Of a stretch of 64,000 bases of DNA, positions 10,299 to 19,701 are shown one piece after another. A model generated the notes under the pieces. That model saw only the letters and a list, made by a program, of their open reading frames with translations, was not told the DNA's origin and ran no database searches. The stretch spans positions 1,550,001 to 1,614,000 of the forward strand of contig CAVQEK010000004.1 of NCBI GenBank assembly GCA_963711495.1, read 5' to 3'. The DNA is from CAVQEK01 sp963711495. Its GTDB lineage: Bacteria > Bacteroidota > Bacteroidia > Cytophagales > Cyclobacteriaceae. A program made the translations under genes and the position numbers. Each line of letters starts with the position of its first letter. The first letter of the stretch is position 1.

Positions 10299-10656
10299 TT
10301 AGAATTTTCCATAGAAATTGGAGATATCAAAATAGATTTCTTGTTGGTTGCCTTCGGCAGTGCGAATCGTCAGAATATCATAGGGTTTCTTGTTTTGAAT
10401 ATTTAGGGACTGTTGGATCATGGTATATCCCGGATAATTTTTTGCCAGCCAGGCATATTCGGCTTTCACGCCATCAGTTTCTGATTTTTCACGAATGAAT
10501 CACGGCATTTTCATAGGACGACCCATCTCGACTTTCACCTGAATTAATCTCGGATGAATATTCTGGTGTAGCGGGCATTTTAGAAGTGTTTTGTTTGTGT
10601 GCGGCACAAGCCCAGAAAATGGTAGTGAAACACAGGATCAAAAAGATATTTTTCAT
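10299..10656 (-). pseudogene. Decayed small lipoprotein gene (frameshift plus internal TGA)
   Basis: On the minus strand an ATG at 10656 opens a typical lipoprotein signal, MKNIFLILCFTTIFWACAA, with Cys17 as lipidation site. The frame carries on to about 10545. After that a coherent protein continues only in the +1 frame: QVKVEMGRPMKMP, a TGA at 10502-10500, then FIREKSETDGVK, EYAWLAKNYPGYTMIQQ and EIYFDISNFYGKF, ending in TAA at 10299. The downstream segment reads as ordinary protein, so I infer a former gene of about 118 codons with one frameshift and one nonsense codon. I do not recognise the family. It lies convergent to the GH92 gene. Confidence 0.6.
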
Positions 10657-10914
10657 GGCACCATTTTAAAAAATTGTACTATACGCTTTAAATGTATTCA
10701 ACGGATTGTCCGTATGAATTTAACTGATTTAAATACAAAATAAAATCTTGGAACAATGAGGCCAATTCAATTTTAGCACGACCTGAGCATTTTTAAGTCT
10801 CCGGCAATTTATAAAATTTTGGTTGACGCCGAAGATTGATGTGCTTTAGTACATTGTGTATTTTCGTTGTCAGTTTTCTTGTTAATTTAGTTTATTGACT
10901 CATTAACTTCCCCA

Positions 10915-11757
10915 ATGATTGTAAAGGAATTGATCAACACACCTTTTATTCAGATCGTTCATTGTTTCAATGAAGCTTTCTCAGATTATTTCATTCCATT
11001 CCAGGTCGAATCCGGCTATTTGAAACGACGATGGTATATTTCCGGAGTTGATTATTCCCTTTCGTTCGGGGCATTCGAGGGTGATAAGATGGTTGGGTTT
11101 CTGATCACCGGAGTGGGGGAATGGCTGGGCTTAAAGACCGCCTATATTGCTGCAACAGGCGTCGTCCCTGCTAATCGGGGCCGCGGAATTGTGAAATATT
11201 TATTTGAAACAGCAATCCCCAAATATCGCGCGGCCGGCATCCGGCAAAGCATACTAGAAGTTGTCGATCAAAACAAACGGGCCATTGGCATCTATGAGAA
11301 AACAGGTTACCGGATTGAACGCAAATTGATGTGTTATAAAGGCACACCAATTATTGATCGGGAAATATCATGGGCACATTTGGAATTTAAAACCGCCGAA
11401 CGGCCGCATTGGGAATTATATCAAACCTTCATCGAATACCAGCCAACCTGGGATTATTCCAGGGCAGGAAATATACATTTTGATGATGACTATCGAATTC
11501 TTGAATTATATGATGATGGTGCATTAAAAGGTTATATGGTTGTACAGCCTGTCCATGGCATTGTTGCGCAATTTGGGATTAAAAGGGAATTGGGATGGTT
11601 TGAACGTGGCTTGGCTATGTTTGAAGCGCTTCGGGTAAATACGGACGAAATCAAGGTGAATAACGTAGATGAATATTCCAGCAACACCATTCGATTAGTA
11701 AGGCATATACGGTTAAAAAATTTTCTGAACCAATTTGAGATGAAACTTATTCTTTAA
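10915..11757 (+). CDS. GNAT family N-acetyltransferase
   Basis: A 280-residue cytosolic protein with an N-terminal GNAT fold of about 140 residues. The acetyl-CoA loop is GVVPANRGRGIVKYLFETAIP (Arg/Gln-x-x-Gly-x-Gly/Ala type), followed by the family's SILEVVDQNKRAIGIYEKTGYR. The C-terminal half (about 140-280) lacks a clear acetyl-CoA loop and may be a second, degenerate GNAT domain, as in related two-domain proteins. The acceptor substrate is unknown. It reads away from the decayed lipoprotein gene and stands 75 bp before the broken cupin gene, so the two may have been co-transcribed. Confidence 0.87.
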   Translation: MIVKELINTPFIQIVHCFNEAFSDYFIPFQVESGYLKRRWYISGVDYSLSFGAFEGDKMVGFLITGVGEWLGLKTAYIAATGVVPANRGRGIVKYLFETAIPKYRAAGIRQSILEVVDQNKRAIGIYEKTGYRIERKLMCYKGTPIIDREISWAHLEFKTAERPHWELYQTFIEYQPTWDYSRAGNIHFDDDYRILELYDDGALKGYMVVQPVHGIVAQFGIKRELGWFERGLAMFEALRVNTDEIKVNNVDEYSSNTIRLVRHIRLKNFLNQFEMKLIL

Positions 11758-11832
11758 CCGATCATTTCTTTGATCCGAAAAATGTGGGTATTGAGATAAG
11801 CAAATCTTTTTTTAATTCGTTAAGTATGTATC

Positions 11833-12550
11833 ATGCCCGATTTAATTAAGCAATACGATAACCGAAACGAAAGCATCATTGATCTTTCCTCGGAACACCT
11901 GAAGAACAGTTTTTTTAATCTAGTAAAACTTGGCCTTGGGGAAGCGCGGGAATTTCGTTTTGATAATTATGAAACCGTCTGGACCGTTTTGCAAGGTAAT
12001 GCATCTTTCCGGGTCGGTCTGGCAATTTATGAATTTTTAGGTCAGCGCGGTGATCAATGGTCGAGGAATTGCCGAATCTTTTTATGTTCCGGTGAATGCC
12101 AGTGTCTTTGTGCAGGGTAATGCTAAAGGAACAATGATCGCAGTGGGAGGGGGGATCTGCACCGATGAATTTGCTCCTTTTGCCATCAGGCCCAGTGAAG
12201 TAAAAAAAATACAAAGAGGTTCTGAAAGAGAAAACACCCTTTGGGCACAGCATTTAATTCTTGGCGAAAGAGACGATGATCAGACAGGCTCATTGCATAT
12301 CAGCGAATGTTATTTATCACGAGGCCAACAAATCCTGGATTTTCCTAATGATGACAACACTGAATTGGTTTTATATCATCAACTTATTGACAAAAAAGCT
12401 TCAGCACACATTCAAACCAAACATCAAGATGGCTTGGATACCCACTATGAAGTGAAAAGCGGTGATATTCTGGGCCTGGAAAAAGGTGTTAGAATTAAAT
12501 CAATTTCAACAGAAGGTGATCTGTATATCTTTGTTGCAGAAGTAAAGTAG
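11833..12550 (+). pseudogene. KduI/IolB-family cupin, frameshifted
   Basis: Two overlapping frames join into one protein of about 239 residues. The first frame gives MPDLIKQYDNRNE, LGLGEAREFRFDNYETVW, TVLQGNASFRVG and EFLGQR. The second gives VINGRGIAESFYVPVNAS, GTMIAVGGGICTDEFAPF and QHLILGERDDD. The break lies near 12042-12050 and one base gained or lost repairs it. The N-terminal half follows the pattern of 5-deoxy-glucuronate isomerase (IolB) and the related KduI, cupins acting on keto-deoxy-uronates. The His-rich metal motif expected in the C-terminal half (HPPHKH type) is not visible, so even a repaired protein may not be a standard isomerase. It sits just upstream of the PUL sigma factor. 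Frameshift: true lesion or sequence error. Confidence 0.65.
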
Positions 12551-12719
12551 ATCGGAAATACTAACAAGTTCTACTATTTTATTGGTTAATTTCCGGTTTG
12601 TGTAACCTAAGGGGTATTGATTTTAATTCACCCATAAATAATATAATTTACTTACCTTTAAAAATTAAACCTTAAATATCCAACATCAATTGTGGGCCTA
12701 GCGGAAGAAAAGGAGTAAA

Positions 12720-13331
12720 ATGAAAAGGATTTGTTATCGTATTGCTGTTGAAAACGATAGAAATTCCTTCAATATATTTTTTGAGCATTACCATTCAAAG
12801 TTGATTCGCTTTGCCATGTTTTTTGTGGTCCGTTATGACCAGGCCGAAGATATCGTTTCCAATGTTCTTGTTCGTCTTCTAAGAAATAGAGAAAAGGTTT
12901 TTTTAATGGAAAAATTTGAAGGATACCTTTTCCGGGCCATAAAAAATGAAGCGCTCAACTATTTGAAAAAAGAAAAGCGAGTGGCAGTTTACAACATTGA
13001 TGACGAAGATGATTTTATGAGTAAGGAATTCGTTGACCCTTTGGAAGTACTGGTGGCCAAGGAACTCAGATTGTTAATAGCCAACACGGTTGAGCGGCTG
13101 TCGCCAAAGAGGAGGATGGTTTACAAACTCATAAAGGACGAAGGATTAAAATATCGCGAAGTCGCCGAACTTCTTGATATCTCGGAACGGACGGTTGAAG
13201 TACACTTGAAATTGGCCCTTAAAGATATCCGCGAGGTGGTAATCAAATACATTAGTAAAAATCCGGGTGTTTCCGATCAAAACTATCTGAAGATAGTCAA
13301 GATGGTCGCATTACTGGTTATTGGAATCTAG
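12720..13331 (+). CDS. ECF RNA polymerase sigma factor of the PUL
   Basis: A 203-residue sigma-70 family factor of the extracytoplasmic function group. The start at 12720 has a good Shine-Dalgarno (AAGGAG, 5 nt spacing). Region 2 includes FFVVRYDQAEDIVSNVLVRLL (core binding and -10 recognition). Region 4 includes KYREVAELLDISERTVEVHL, a helix-turn-helix for the -35 element. This is the Bacteroidota type found beside fecR, susC and susD. It is the first gene of the PUL, 152 bp before fecR. By analogy with Bacteroides mucin-glycan loci, it is held by the FecR anti-sigma and released when the STN domain of the SusC protein signals substrate uptake. Confidence 0.94.
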   Translation: MKRICYRIAVENDRNSFNIFFEHYHSKLIRFAMFFVVRYDQAEDIVSNVLVRLLRNREKVFLMEKFEGYLFRAIKNEALNYLKKEKRVAVYNIDDEDDFMSKEFVDPLEVLVAKELRLLIANTVERLSPKRRMVYKLIKDEGLKYREVAELLDISERTVEVHLKLALKDIREVVIKYISKNPGVSDQNYLKIVKMVALLVIGI

Positions 13332-13483
13332 AATCAAATTTTTATTGAATTGATATTATTTTTTGCATTCTATCAACATTGCCGTCTAATTAATATAGGA
13401 ACCGTAAATATTTTAAATTTTTAAATTTTCCATTACGGGTTTCCGGATTGTCAATTGTTTTTAAGGATGTATTATATCTGGTA

Positions 13484-14515
13484 ATGAAGCAATCCAAAAA
13501 AATAGATGATATAATTGTCGCTTTTTTAAGTGGAACAGCAGAAGAGCGTGATTTGAAACTTTTGAAAGAGTGGTCAGACGTTTCTTATGAAAATGAAGCA
13601 CAGTTAGCTTATTTAAAGAAAATTTGGGAAGAAAAATCTTCCGAACCAAAATTTGTCCATTATGAAGAACTTGCGGAAAAAATCTGGCAAGAAGGGATGG
13701 AAGATGGCAGAAGGGATAAATATTTTATTCCACAAAAAAGATATGGAGTAAGAAGTATTTCCTATTTTTTAAAGATCGCTGTGGTCGTAATTCTTTTTGT
13801 CCTCACACCTTATTTAATTTTCCACTTTCGGAAAAGCATTGAAAAGGGCAATAAAATAACTGAATCCGTATCCATCACACAAAAACAAAATCCTGCAGGA
13901 CAAAAGACCAGAATAAATTTACCGGATGGTTCGGTAGTGTGGTTGAATTCGTTGAGTTCAATTAGTTATCCGGTTTATTTTTCTGATTCTGCAAGAACCA
14001 TAGCATTAGAGGGTGAAGCCTATTTTGAGGTAAAAAAAGACAGCCTCAGGCCTTTTACCGTCAAATCAGGGAATATATCAACCACTGCCCTGGGAACCTC
14101 ATTTAATATCAATGCATATCCGGACCAAGACGACATCCATATAGGGTTGATCACTGGTAAAGTATGGATCAGAGACAGTGAATCTGAAAAGAGCCTTATT
14201 CTCAAGCACAACCATGGCGTGGTTTATAACAAAAAAGACAAATTGATAAAAGAAGTTGCTATAGATCCCCAGAAAATATTGGCGTGGAAAAATGGAATTC
14301 TTCTTTTTGATGGAGAGAATTTCCGGGAATTTGTCAGCAAACTTGAGAAATGGTATGGTGTGGAAATAATCGTGGAAGGCGATCCGCCAAATGGCTGGGA
14401 GATACGTGGTAATTTTGCTGATGAATACCTTTCCAATATTCTGGCGAGTATTAGTTTTAACAAAAAATTCAGTTATAGCATCAATAGAAAAGAAGTTGTT
14501 TTAAAATTTAAATAG
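13484..14515 (+). CDS. FecR family anti-sigma factor
   Basis: A 343-residue inner-membrane protein. I chose the ATG at 13484 (MKQSKKIDDIIVAFLSGTAEE); the upstream ATG at 13448 adds 12 atypical residues. Residues 1-90 form the cytoplasmic sigma-binding part, a membrane helix follows (SYFLKIAVVVILFVLTPYLI), then the periplasmic FecR domain (RINLPDGSVVWLNSLSSISY, GEAYFEVKKD, FTVKSGNISTTALGTSFNI) and a C-terminal DUF4974-like part (FREFVSKLEKWYGVEIIVEG). It would receive the signal from the STN domain of the following SusC protein and free the upstream sigma factor. Confidence 0.95.
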   Translation: MKQSKKIDDIIVAFLSGTAEERDLKLLKEWSDVSYENEAQLAYLKKIWEEKSSEPKFVHYEELAEKIWQEGMEDGRRDKYFIPQKRYGVRSISYFLKIAVVVILFVLTPYLIFHFRKSIEKGNKITESVSITQKQNPAGQKTRINLPDGSVVWLNSLSSISYPVYFSDSARTIALEGEAYFEVKKDSLRPFTVKSGNISTTALGTSFNINAYPDQDDIHIGLITGKVWIRDSESEKSLILKHNHGVVYNKKDKLIKEVAIDPQKILAWKNGILLFDGENFREFVSKLEKWYGVEIIVEGDPPNGWEIRGNFADEYLSNILASISFNKKFSYSINRKEVVLKFK

Positions 14516-14547
14516 ACGCTTATGATGAGATCATTTCCATAAAAAAA

Positions 14548-14584
14548 GTAAAGTCTGCAACAGTGCAAGTGCTGCAGCCTTTAC
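14548..14584 (+). other. Imperfect hairpin between fecR and susC
   Basis: GTAAAG-CTGCA-CA pairs with TG-TGCAG-CTTTAC across two mismatches, 33 bp after the fecR stop and 46 bp before susC. No T-run follows. It could be a 3' stabiliser of the sigma/fecR message or an attenuator before the highly expressed susC; I cannot decide between these. Confidence 0.35.
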
Positions 14585-14629
14585 AAGACGAATTAATTAA
14601 ATGAATGTTTAATTGTCAATTTCAAAATT

Positions 14630-17600
14630 ATGAAAAAAAATGTACTAAGGCTACTTAAAATGGCTACGTTTTATTCTTTTATTACCCTTGCATTTCAGTG
14701 CCTGTTTTTAACGGTGGTTGCTGCTTCAAACCTTTCCGCTCAATCTACGCAGAGCGTGAAGGATGTGAAAGTAAATGTAGGGTACAGCAATGCAAAGCTC
14801 GTTCAGGTCTTCAATGACCTGGAATCAAAAACAAATTACAGCTTCGTTTTTGATAAAAAGGACAAATTTCTCAACGAGCGGTTTAATTTCACCGGAAAGA
14901 ATGTGACGGTGGAAGAATTGCTCATGGAAATTTCAAAGGAGCATAATCTAAAATTCAAGCAGGTAAACAATAACATCACCGTTGATGAAAAGGTTAAAGC
15001 CGATGATGCAAAGGTAGAGGTCACCTTACAGGGGAAAAACATTACCGGTAAAGTGACTGACAGTGATACCAATGAAGGTTTGCCTGGAGTGAATATCGTA
15101 ATCAAAGGCACTTCCCAGGGGACCGTTACGGATGTGAATGGCGCATACTCGATCAATGTTCCGAATCCGGAGACAGCCCTGGTATTCAGTTCGGTAGGGT
15201 ATGTCCAGAAGGAGATTATGGTTGGGAACCAAAGTGTAATTGACATATCATTGTCTCCCGATGTGACATCGCTAAAGGAGATTGTAGTGATCGGGTATGG
15301 CACGCAGGAGAAAAAGCTGGTTACCGGGGCAACTTCTCAGGTGACTGGTGATGAGCTGGAAAAAAGAAATGCTACCAATGCTTTGCAGGCGTTGCAGGGG
15401 CAAACCCCGGGTGTGCAGATTACTTCAGAATCAGGGCAACCCGGCGAAGGTTTTAAAGTGACCATTAGGGGCCTTGGTACCATTGGCAATTCAGGCCCTT
15501 TGTATATAGTAGATGGCATGAGAACCGGCGATATTTCTTATTTGAATAATGCTGACATAGAAAGTATAGATATACTAAAAGACGCTGCTTCGGCTGCTAT
15601 CTACGGTTCAGAGGGTGCCAATGGTGTAGTGCTGATTACCACCAAATCAGGATCAAATAAACGTGCCCAAGTGACTTTTGATTCCTATTACGGAGTTCAA
15701 AACGTAGCTCGAAAAATCGACATGCTCAACAGCAAGGAATACGCTGTGATCATGAACGAAGCTGCCATCAATTCAGGTAAGGCGCCTTATTTTACTGCCG
15801 GTGAGATTTCAGCCATGGGCGAAGGAACAGACTGGATAGATGAAATGATTTACGATAATGCTGTAACACAAAATTATACTTTGGGAGTCAGCGGTGGGAA
15901 TGATTTTTCAATCTATTCGGTTTCACTTTCATATACCGGGCAGGAAGGGATTATTGGAGGTCCCTCGGTTTCAAATTACGATCGCTACAATTTTCGGATC
16001 AACACTGAACACAAACTTTTTGATGATCATGCGACAATTGGTCAACATTTAACCTTCGGTTATATTGAGAAAAACGGGATCGGTGTAGGTAACCAATATA
16101 ACAATACATTTCGTGGTGCTTTCAATACGAGCCCTTTTTTACCGATGTATGATGATGATGGCAACTTTCTGAATAATACTTCCGGAGCTAACGCGATGTA
16201 TAACGGAGAAATATGGGACCCCTGGGAAACAGGTGAAAGCAACCCATATGCACTAATGGTTTTGAATAATCAAAGTAAAAACAACAACCAAAAATTGTTT
16301 GGCGATGTTTACCTGGAGGTCAATCCAATTAAAAATCTTAAATTCAAAACAACCTTTGGCGTTGACTTTTACACCAGTGAAGACCGTTCATACAAGCCGG
16401 CATATGAATTATCAATCTATGCTTTCAGACTGCATGATGAAGCAAGCCAAAAACTGAGCAGAGGGCTGGCATTAACCTGGGACAACGTGCTATCTTACGA
16501 TTATTCTGTCAAAGATCACTCTTTCTCGGCAATGATTGGAACGGAGGCTTACCGAAACAGGGGGAATTGGCTCAATGTATCGAACACTGATTTGATAATT
16601 TCGGACCTTGGACATGCTTACATTGATAATACCACCAATACCGATTTGACAAATTTATCTTACGGTGGAGCTCCGTTCGATGAATCCATGTTGCTCTCGT
16701 ACTTTGGCCGTTTGAGTTACAACTTCATGGAGAAATACATGGTAAACGCAACATTTAGACGTGACGGATCTTCGAGATTTGCCAGGAGCAACCGGTGGGG
16801 AAATTTTCCATCCGTTTCCGCAGGCTGGGTGGTATCCAATGAATCATTCCTCAGGTCAACCCAAAATTGGGTCGACTTCCTGAAAATCAGGGCTAGCTGG
16901 GGACAGGTAGGTAATCAAAACATTGCTGCTTGGCAATACCTTGCCCCGATTACCACAGCCAATACAAATTACTATTTCGGATCAGCAGATTTTGATGCCT
17001 CGGGAAATACAATAGGTGCTTATCCAAGCCGGTTGGCCAATCCGGATTTAAAGTGGGAAACATCTGAACAAACAAACATCGGGTTCGACGCTCAGTTTGT
17101 CGATACAAAATTGGCGGTAGCTTTTGACTGGTATAATAAGACCACGAAGGACTGGTTGCTGGAAGCTCCAATTCTTGCCACTGCGGGAGCTGATCCTCCT
17201 TATATTAATGGGGGTAATGTAAAAAATACCGGTGTTGAGTTAGATTTAACATGGAATGATAACATTGGAGGTCTTCATTATTTTATCAGGGGGAATGTTG
17301 CCAAAAACAAAAACGAAGTAACCGAAGTACCAACAGTCGATGGCATTGTTCATGGTTTGACGAATATGCTTTACGACAATGCCTTGGAATTCTATCACCG
17401 CGCTGAAACAGGTTTCCCGATTGGCTACTTCTGGGGTTGGGAAACGGACGGAATTTTTCAGAATGAAGCCGAAGTAGCCGCCTACACCAAAGATGAAAAG
17501 CTCATTCAGCCGTCAGCCAAGCCGGGCGATCTCAGATACGTAGATCAAAACGGCGATGGCGTGATCAATGATAAAGATAAAACGATGATCGGTGATCCAA

Positions 17601-18082
17601 GTCCCGATTACACCTTTGGCTTTTCCGTGGGTTTCGACTACAATGGTTTCGATTTCCTGGTATCGGCAAATGGCGTTGCTGGAAATCAAATCGTGCAATC
17701 GTACCGGAATCAATCCAGCGCCACGGCTAATTACACGACAGAGATACTCAACCGCTGGCACGGTGAAGGAACGTCTGCCACCATTCCACGCGTTACAGAA
17801 ACCAACACCAACTACCTGTTCTCTGATATTTTTGTGAAAGATGGCGATTTTCTGAGGATCAATAATGTGACACTGGGATATGATTTTTCGAAGATTTTGA
17901 AACAAAAATATTTAAGTCAACTCAGGCTGTTTGCTTCCGTACAAAACGCATTTACATTCACCAGGTATAATGGAATGGATCCCGAAATTGGTTATGGGGT
18001 GGAAAATGGTTCTTCAGGAGTTGATCTTGGATATTATCCGCGTCCAAGAACCTTCCTGGCAGGTGTTAATGTGAAATTCTAA
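14630..18082 (+). CDS. SusC/RagA-type TonB-linked outer membrane transporter with STN domain
   Basis: An 1,150-residue outer membrane transporter. After the signal peptide (about 1-38) comes an STN domain (about 45-118; VKVNVGYSNAKLVQVFNDLE), then a carboxypeptidase-like domain (about 130-210; GKVTDSDTNEGLPGVNIVIK), the TonB box region (EIVVIGYGTQEKK), the plug (TNALQALQGQTPGVQIT, VDGMRTGDISYLN, SAAIYGSEGANGVVLITTK) and a beta-barrel ending in the aromatic-rich FLAGVNVKF. SusC pumps oligosaccharides into the periplasm using TonB energy, with SusD as a lid. The STN domain is the part that contacts FecR, so this transporter probably also acts as the sensor of the locus. SusD follows by 14 bp. 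Confidence 0.97.
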   Translation: MKKNVLRLLKMATFYSFITLAFQCLFLTVVAASNLSAQSTQSVKDVKVNVGYSNAKLVQVFNDLESKTNYSFVFDKKDKFLNERFNFTGKNVTVEELLMEISKEHNLKFKQVNNNITVDEKVKADDAKVEVTLQGKNITGKVTDSDTNEGLPGVNIVIKGTSQGTVTDVNGAYSINVPNPETALVFSSVGYVQKEIMVGNQSVIDISLSPDVTSLKEIVVIGYGTQEKKLVTGATSQVTGDELEKRNATNALQALQGQTPGVQITSESGQPGEGFKVTIRGLGTIGNSGPLYIVDGMRTGDISYLNNADIESIDILKDAASAAIYGSEGANGVVLITTKSGSNKRAQVTFDSYYGVQNVARKIDMLNSKEYAVIMNEAAINSGKAPYFTAGEISAMGEGTDWIDEMIYDNAVTQNYTLGVSGGNDFSIYSVSLSYTGQEGIIGGPSVSNYDRYNFRINTEHKLFDDHATIGQHLTFGYIEKNGIGVGNQYNNTFRGAFNTSPFLPMYDDDGNFLNNTSGANAMYNGEIWDPWETGESNPYALMVLNNQSKNNNQKLFGDVYLEVNPIKNLKFKTTFGVDFYTSEDRSYKPAYELSIYAFRLHDEASQKLSRGLALTWDNVLSYDYSVKDHSFSAMIGTEAYRNRGNWLNVSNTDLIISDLGHAYIDNTTNTDLTNLSYGGAPFDESMLLSYFGRLSYNFMEKYMVNATFRRDGSSRFARSNRWGNFPSVSAGWVVSNESFLRSTQNWVDFLKIRASWGQVGNQNIAAWQYLAPITTANTNYYFGSADFDASGNTIGAYPSRLANPDLKWETSEQTNIGFDAQFVDTKLAVAFDWYNKTTKDWLLEAPILATAGADPPYINGGNVKNTGVELDLTWNDNIGGLHYFIRGNVAKNKNEVTEVPTVDGIVHGLTNMLYDNALEFYHRAETGFPIGYFWGWETDGIFQNEAEVAAYTKDEKLIQPSAKPGDLRYVDQNGDGVINDKDKTMIGDPSPDYTFGFSVGFDYNGFDFLVSANGVAGNQIVQSYRNQSSATANYTTEILNRWHGEGTSATIPRVTETNTNYLFSDIFVKDGDFLRINNVTLGYDFSKILKQKYLSQLRLFASVQNAFTFTRYNGMDPEIGYGVENGSSGVDLGYYPRPRTFLAGVNVKF

Positions 18083-18096
18083 AAACTGAAAGAACA

Positions 18097-19686
18097 ATGA
18101 AAAAAATACTTTATATATTCACGCTGAGCATATTTTTACTGAGCTCATGTTCGGAAAGTTTTCTGGACAGTGAACCGATCACTTCTCTGACTGATGCAAA
18201 CTTTTATCGAACAACTGATGACGCTGAATTGGCTATCGTTGGTTGTTACGATGGAATTCAAATTCTTTACTCCAGTGGTATGGCTTTTCCGGTTGCCTCT
18301 GAAGTACTGTCTGACAACTGTTTTGGGGGAACAGGTAAAACTGATGGATACGGTTATCAGATGGTAGATGAGTTCGATCTGTCCCGTTCACCAAGCGATG
18401 TTGATTTATTAAATGACAATTGGAAAGCTTACTACAAGGCCATTTACCGCTGCAATGTATTGCTGCAAAAAATGGATCAAATTGACTGGGAAGGGGACAC
18501 GGATTTGCGAAACTCGATTGAAGCCCAAGCCCGTTTCCTACGCGCTTACGCTTATTTCGACATGGTGCGTTTGTGGGAAAAAGTTCCCTTACTGACTGAA
18601 CCTTCCAGTGAAAATATTCCGCAATCTGAACCCGAAGATATTTATAAAGTAATTGCGGAGGATTTGCTATTTGCAGCCGAAAATGGGTCTGAAACCGTTG
18701 AACCAGGCCGCGTTAACAAATGGGCAGCCAAAGCGCTTTTGGCCCGTGTTTATTTATTCTATACCGGATACTACAACAAAACCGATTTGGTAGGCTTAGT
18801 TGACAAAGCCGGTGCCTTACAAGGTCTGGAAGATATTATCGCCAGTCAGAATTACGGGTTGATCGAAGCGTTTAAAAATCTGTGGCCTGCTGCGTCTTCC
18901 TATCCAAACAGTGCCGGTGACGGGTTGGAAACAACTTACGCCGGTAAAGATAATAAGGAAACTATTTTTGCAATCAAATATAATATTACATCCGACTACA
19001 ATGGAAATACCGATGGAAACAATTGGATGGTTATGTTTGGACTTCGTACACAGTCGTTCTCGCCCTATGGAAAAGGCTGGGGCGGTTGCACAGTTCTTCC
19101 CGGACTTTACAATGCCTTTGAAGAAGGCGATATGCGCAAAGAAGCTTCCATCATCGCGATTGATGAGGAAGGTCTGGATTTCGATAATTCCGACCAACGC
19201 GAATATACCGGCTATTCGGTTAAGAAATATACCCCCCTTTCAAATCCCGACGGACGAGATGTGGCGGAGGCAAACGGTGCTACAAACTTCATGATTGGTC
19301 AGTACCAGGATTATGTTGTGTTGCGCTATGCAGACGTATTGCTGATGGCTGCCGAATTGGGAAGTGCCAATGCCCAGCAATATTTTGATTTGGTGCGTGC
19401 TCGTGCCGGTTTAGCCAGCAAAGCAGTATCTCAAGCAAATATTCTTGCTGAACGTCGTTTCGAATTTGCATTTGAAGGGTTGCGTTACTGGGATCTTCTG
19501 CGTCAGGGCCTTGAAACTGCCGCGAATACCATAGCCGATACAGAAACAGTTTTGGATGGTGGTGTTGAAACAACTAAGCAAATTAAAAAAGATAATATGA
19601 TTGCCACCGGGGGATTTCAAATGATCCCTCAGACCCAGGTAAGCTTATCTGATGGAATGTTGGTTCAAAATGATGGCTGGAAATAA
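18097..19686 (+). CDS. SusD/RagB family glycan-binding outer membrane lipoprotein
   Basis: A 529-residue surface lipoprotein with signal LSIFLLSSCSESFLDSEP, where Cys18 or so is lipidated. It has the family features: N-terminal SESFLDSEPITSLTDANFYRT, TPR-like helices (EAQARFLRAYAYFDMVRLW; ARVYLFYTGYYNK) and the C-terminal ILAERRFEFAFEGLRYWDLLR. SusD binds glycan and closes over the SusC pore. It overlaps neither neighbour but is spaced by 14 and 15 bp, consistent with one transcript. The bound sugar cannot be read from sequence. Confidence 0.97.
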   Translation: MKKILYIFTLSIFLLSSCSESFLDSEPITSLTDANFYRTTDDAELAIVGCYDGIQILYSSGMAFPVASEVLSDNCFGGTGKTDGYGYQMVDEFDLSRSPSDVDLLNDNWKAYYKAIYRCNVLLQKMDQIDWEGDTDLRNSIEAQARFLRAYAYFDMVRLWEKVPLLTEPSSENIPQSEPEDIYKVIAEDLLFAAENGSETVEPGRVNKWAAKALLARVYLFYTGYYNKTDLVGLVDKAGALQGLEDIIASQNYGLIEAFKNLWPAASSYPNSAGDGLETTYAGKDNKETIFAIKYNITSDYNGNTDGNNWMVMFGLRTQSFSPYGKGWGGCTVLPGLYNAFEEGDMRKEASIIAIDEEGLDFDNSDQREYTGYSVKKYTPLSNPDGRDVAEANGATNFMIGQYQDYVVLRYADVLLMAAELGSANAQQYFDLVRARAGLASKAVSQANILAERRFEFAFEGLRYWDLLRQGLETAANTIADTETVLDGGVETTKQIKKDNMIATGGFQMIPQTQVSLSDGMLVQNDGWK

Positions 19687-19701
19687 TTTAAACGACGAAA
19701 A

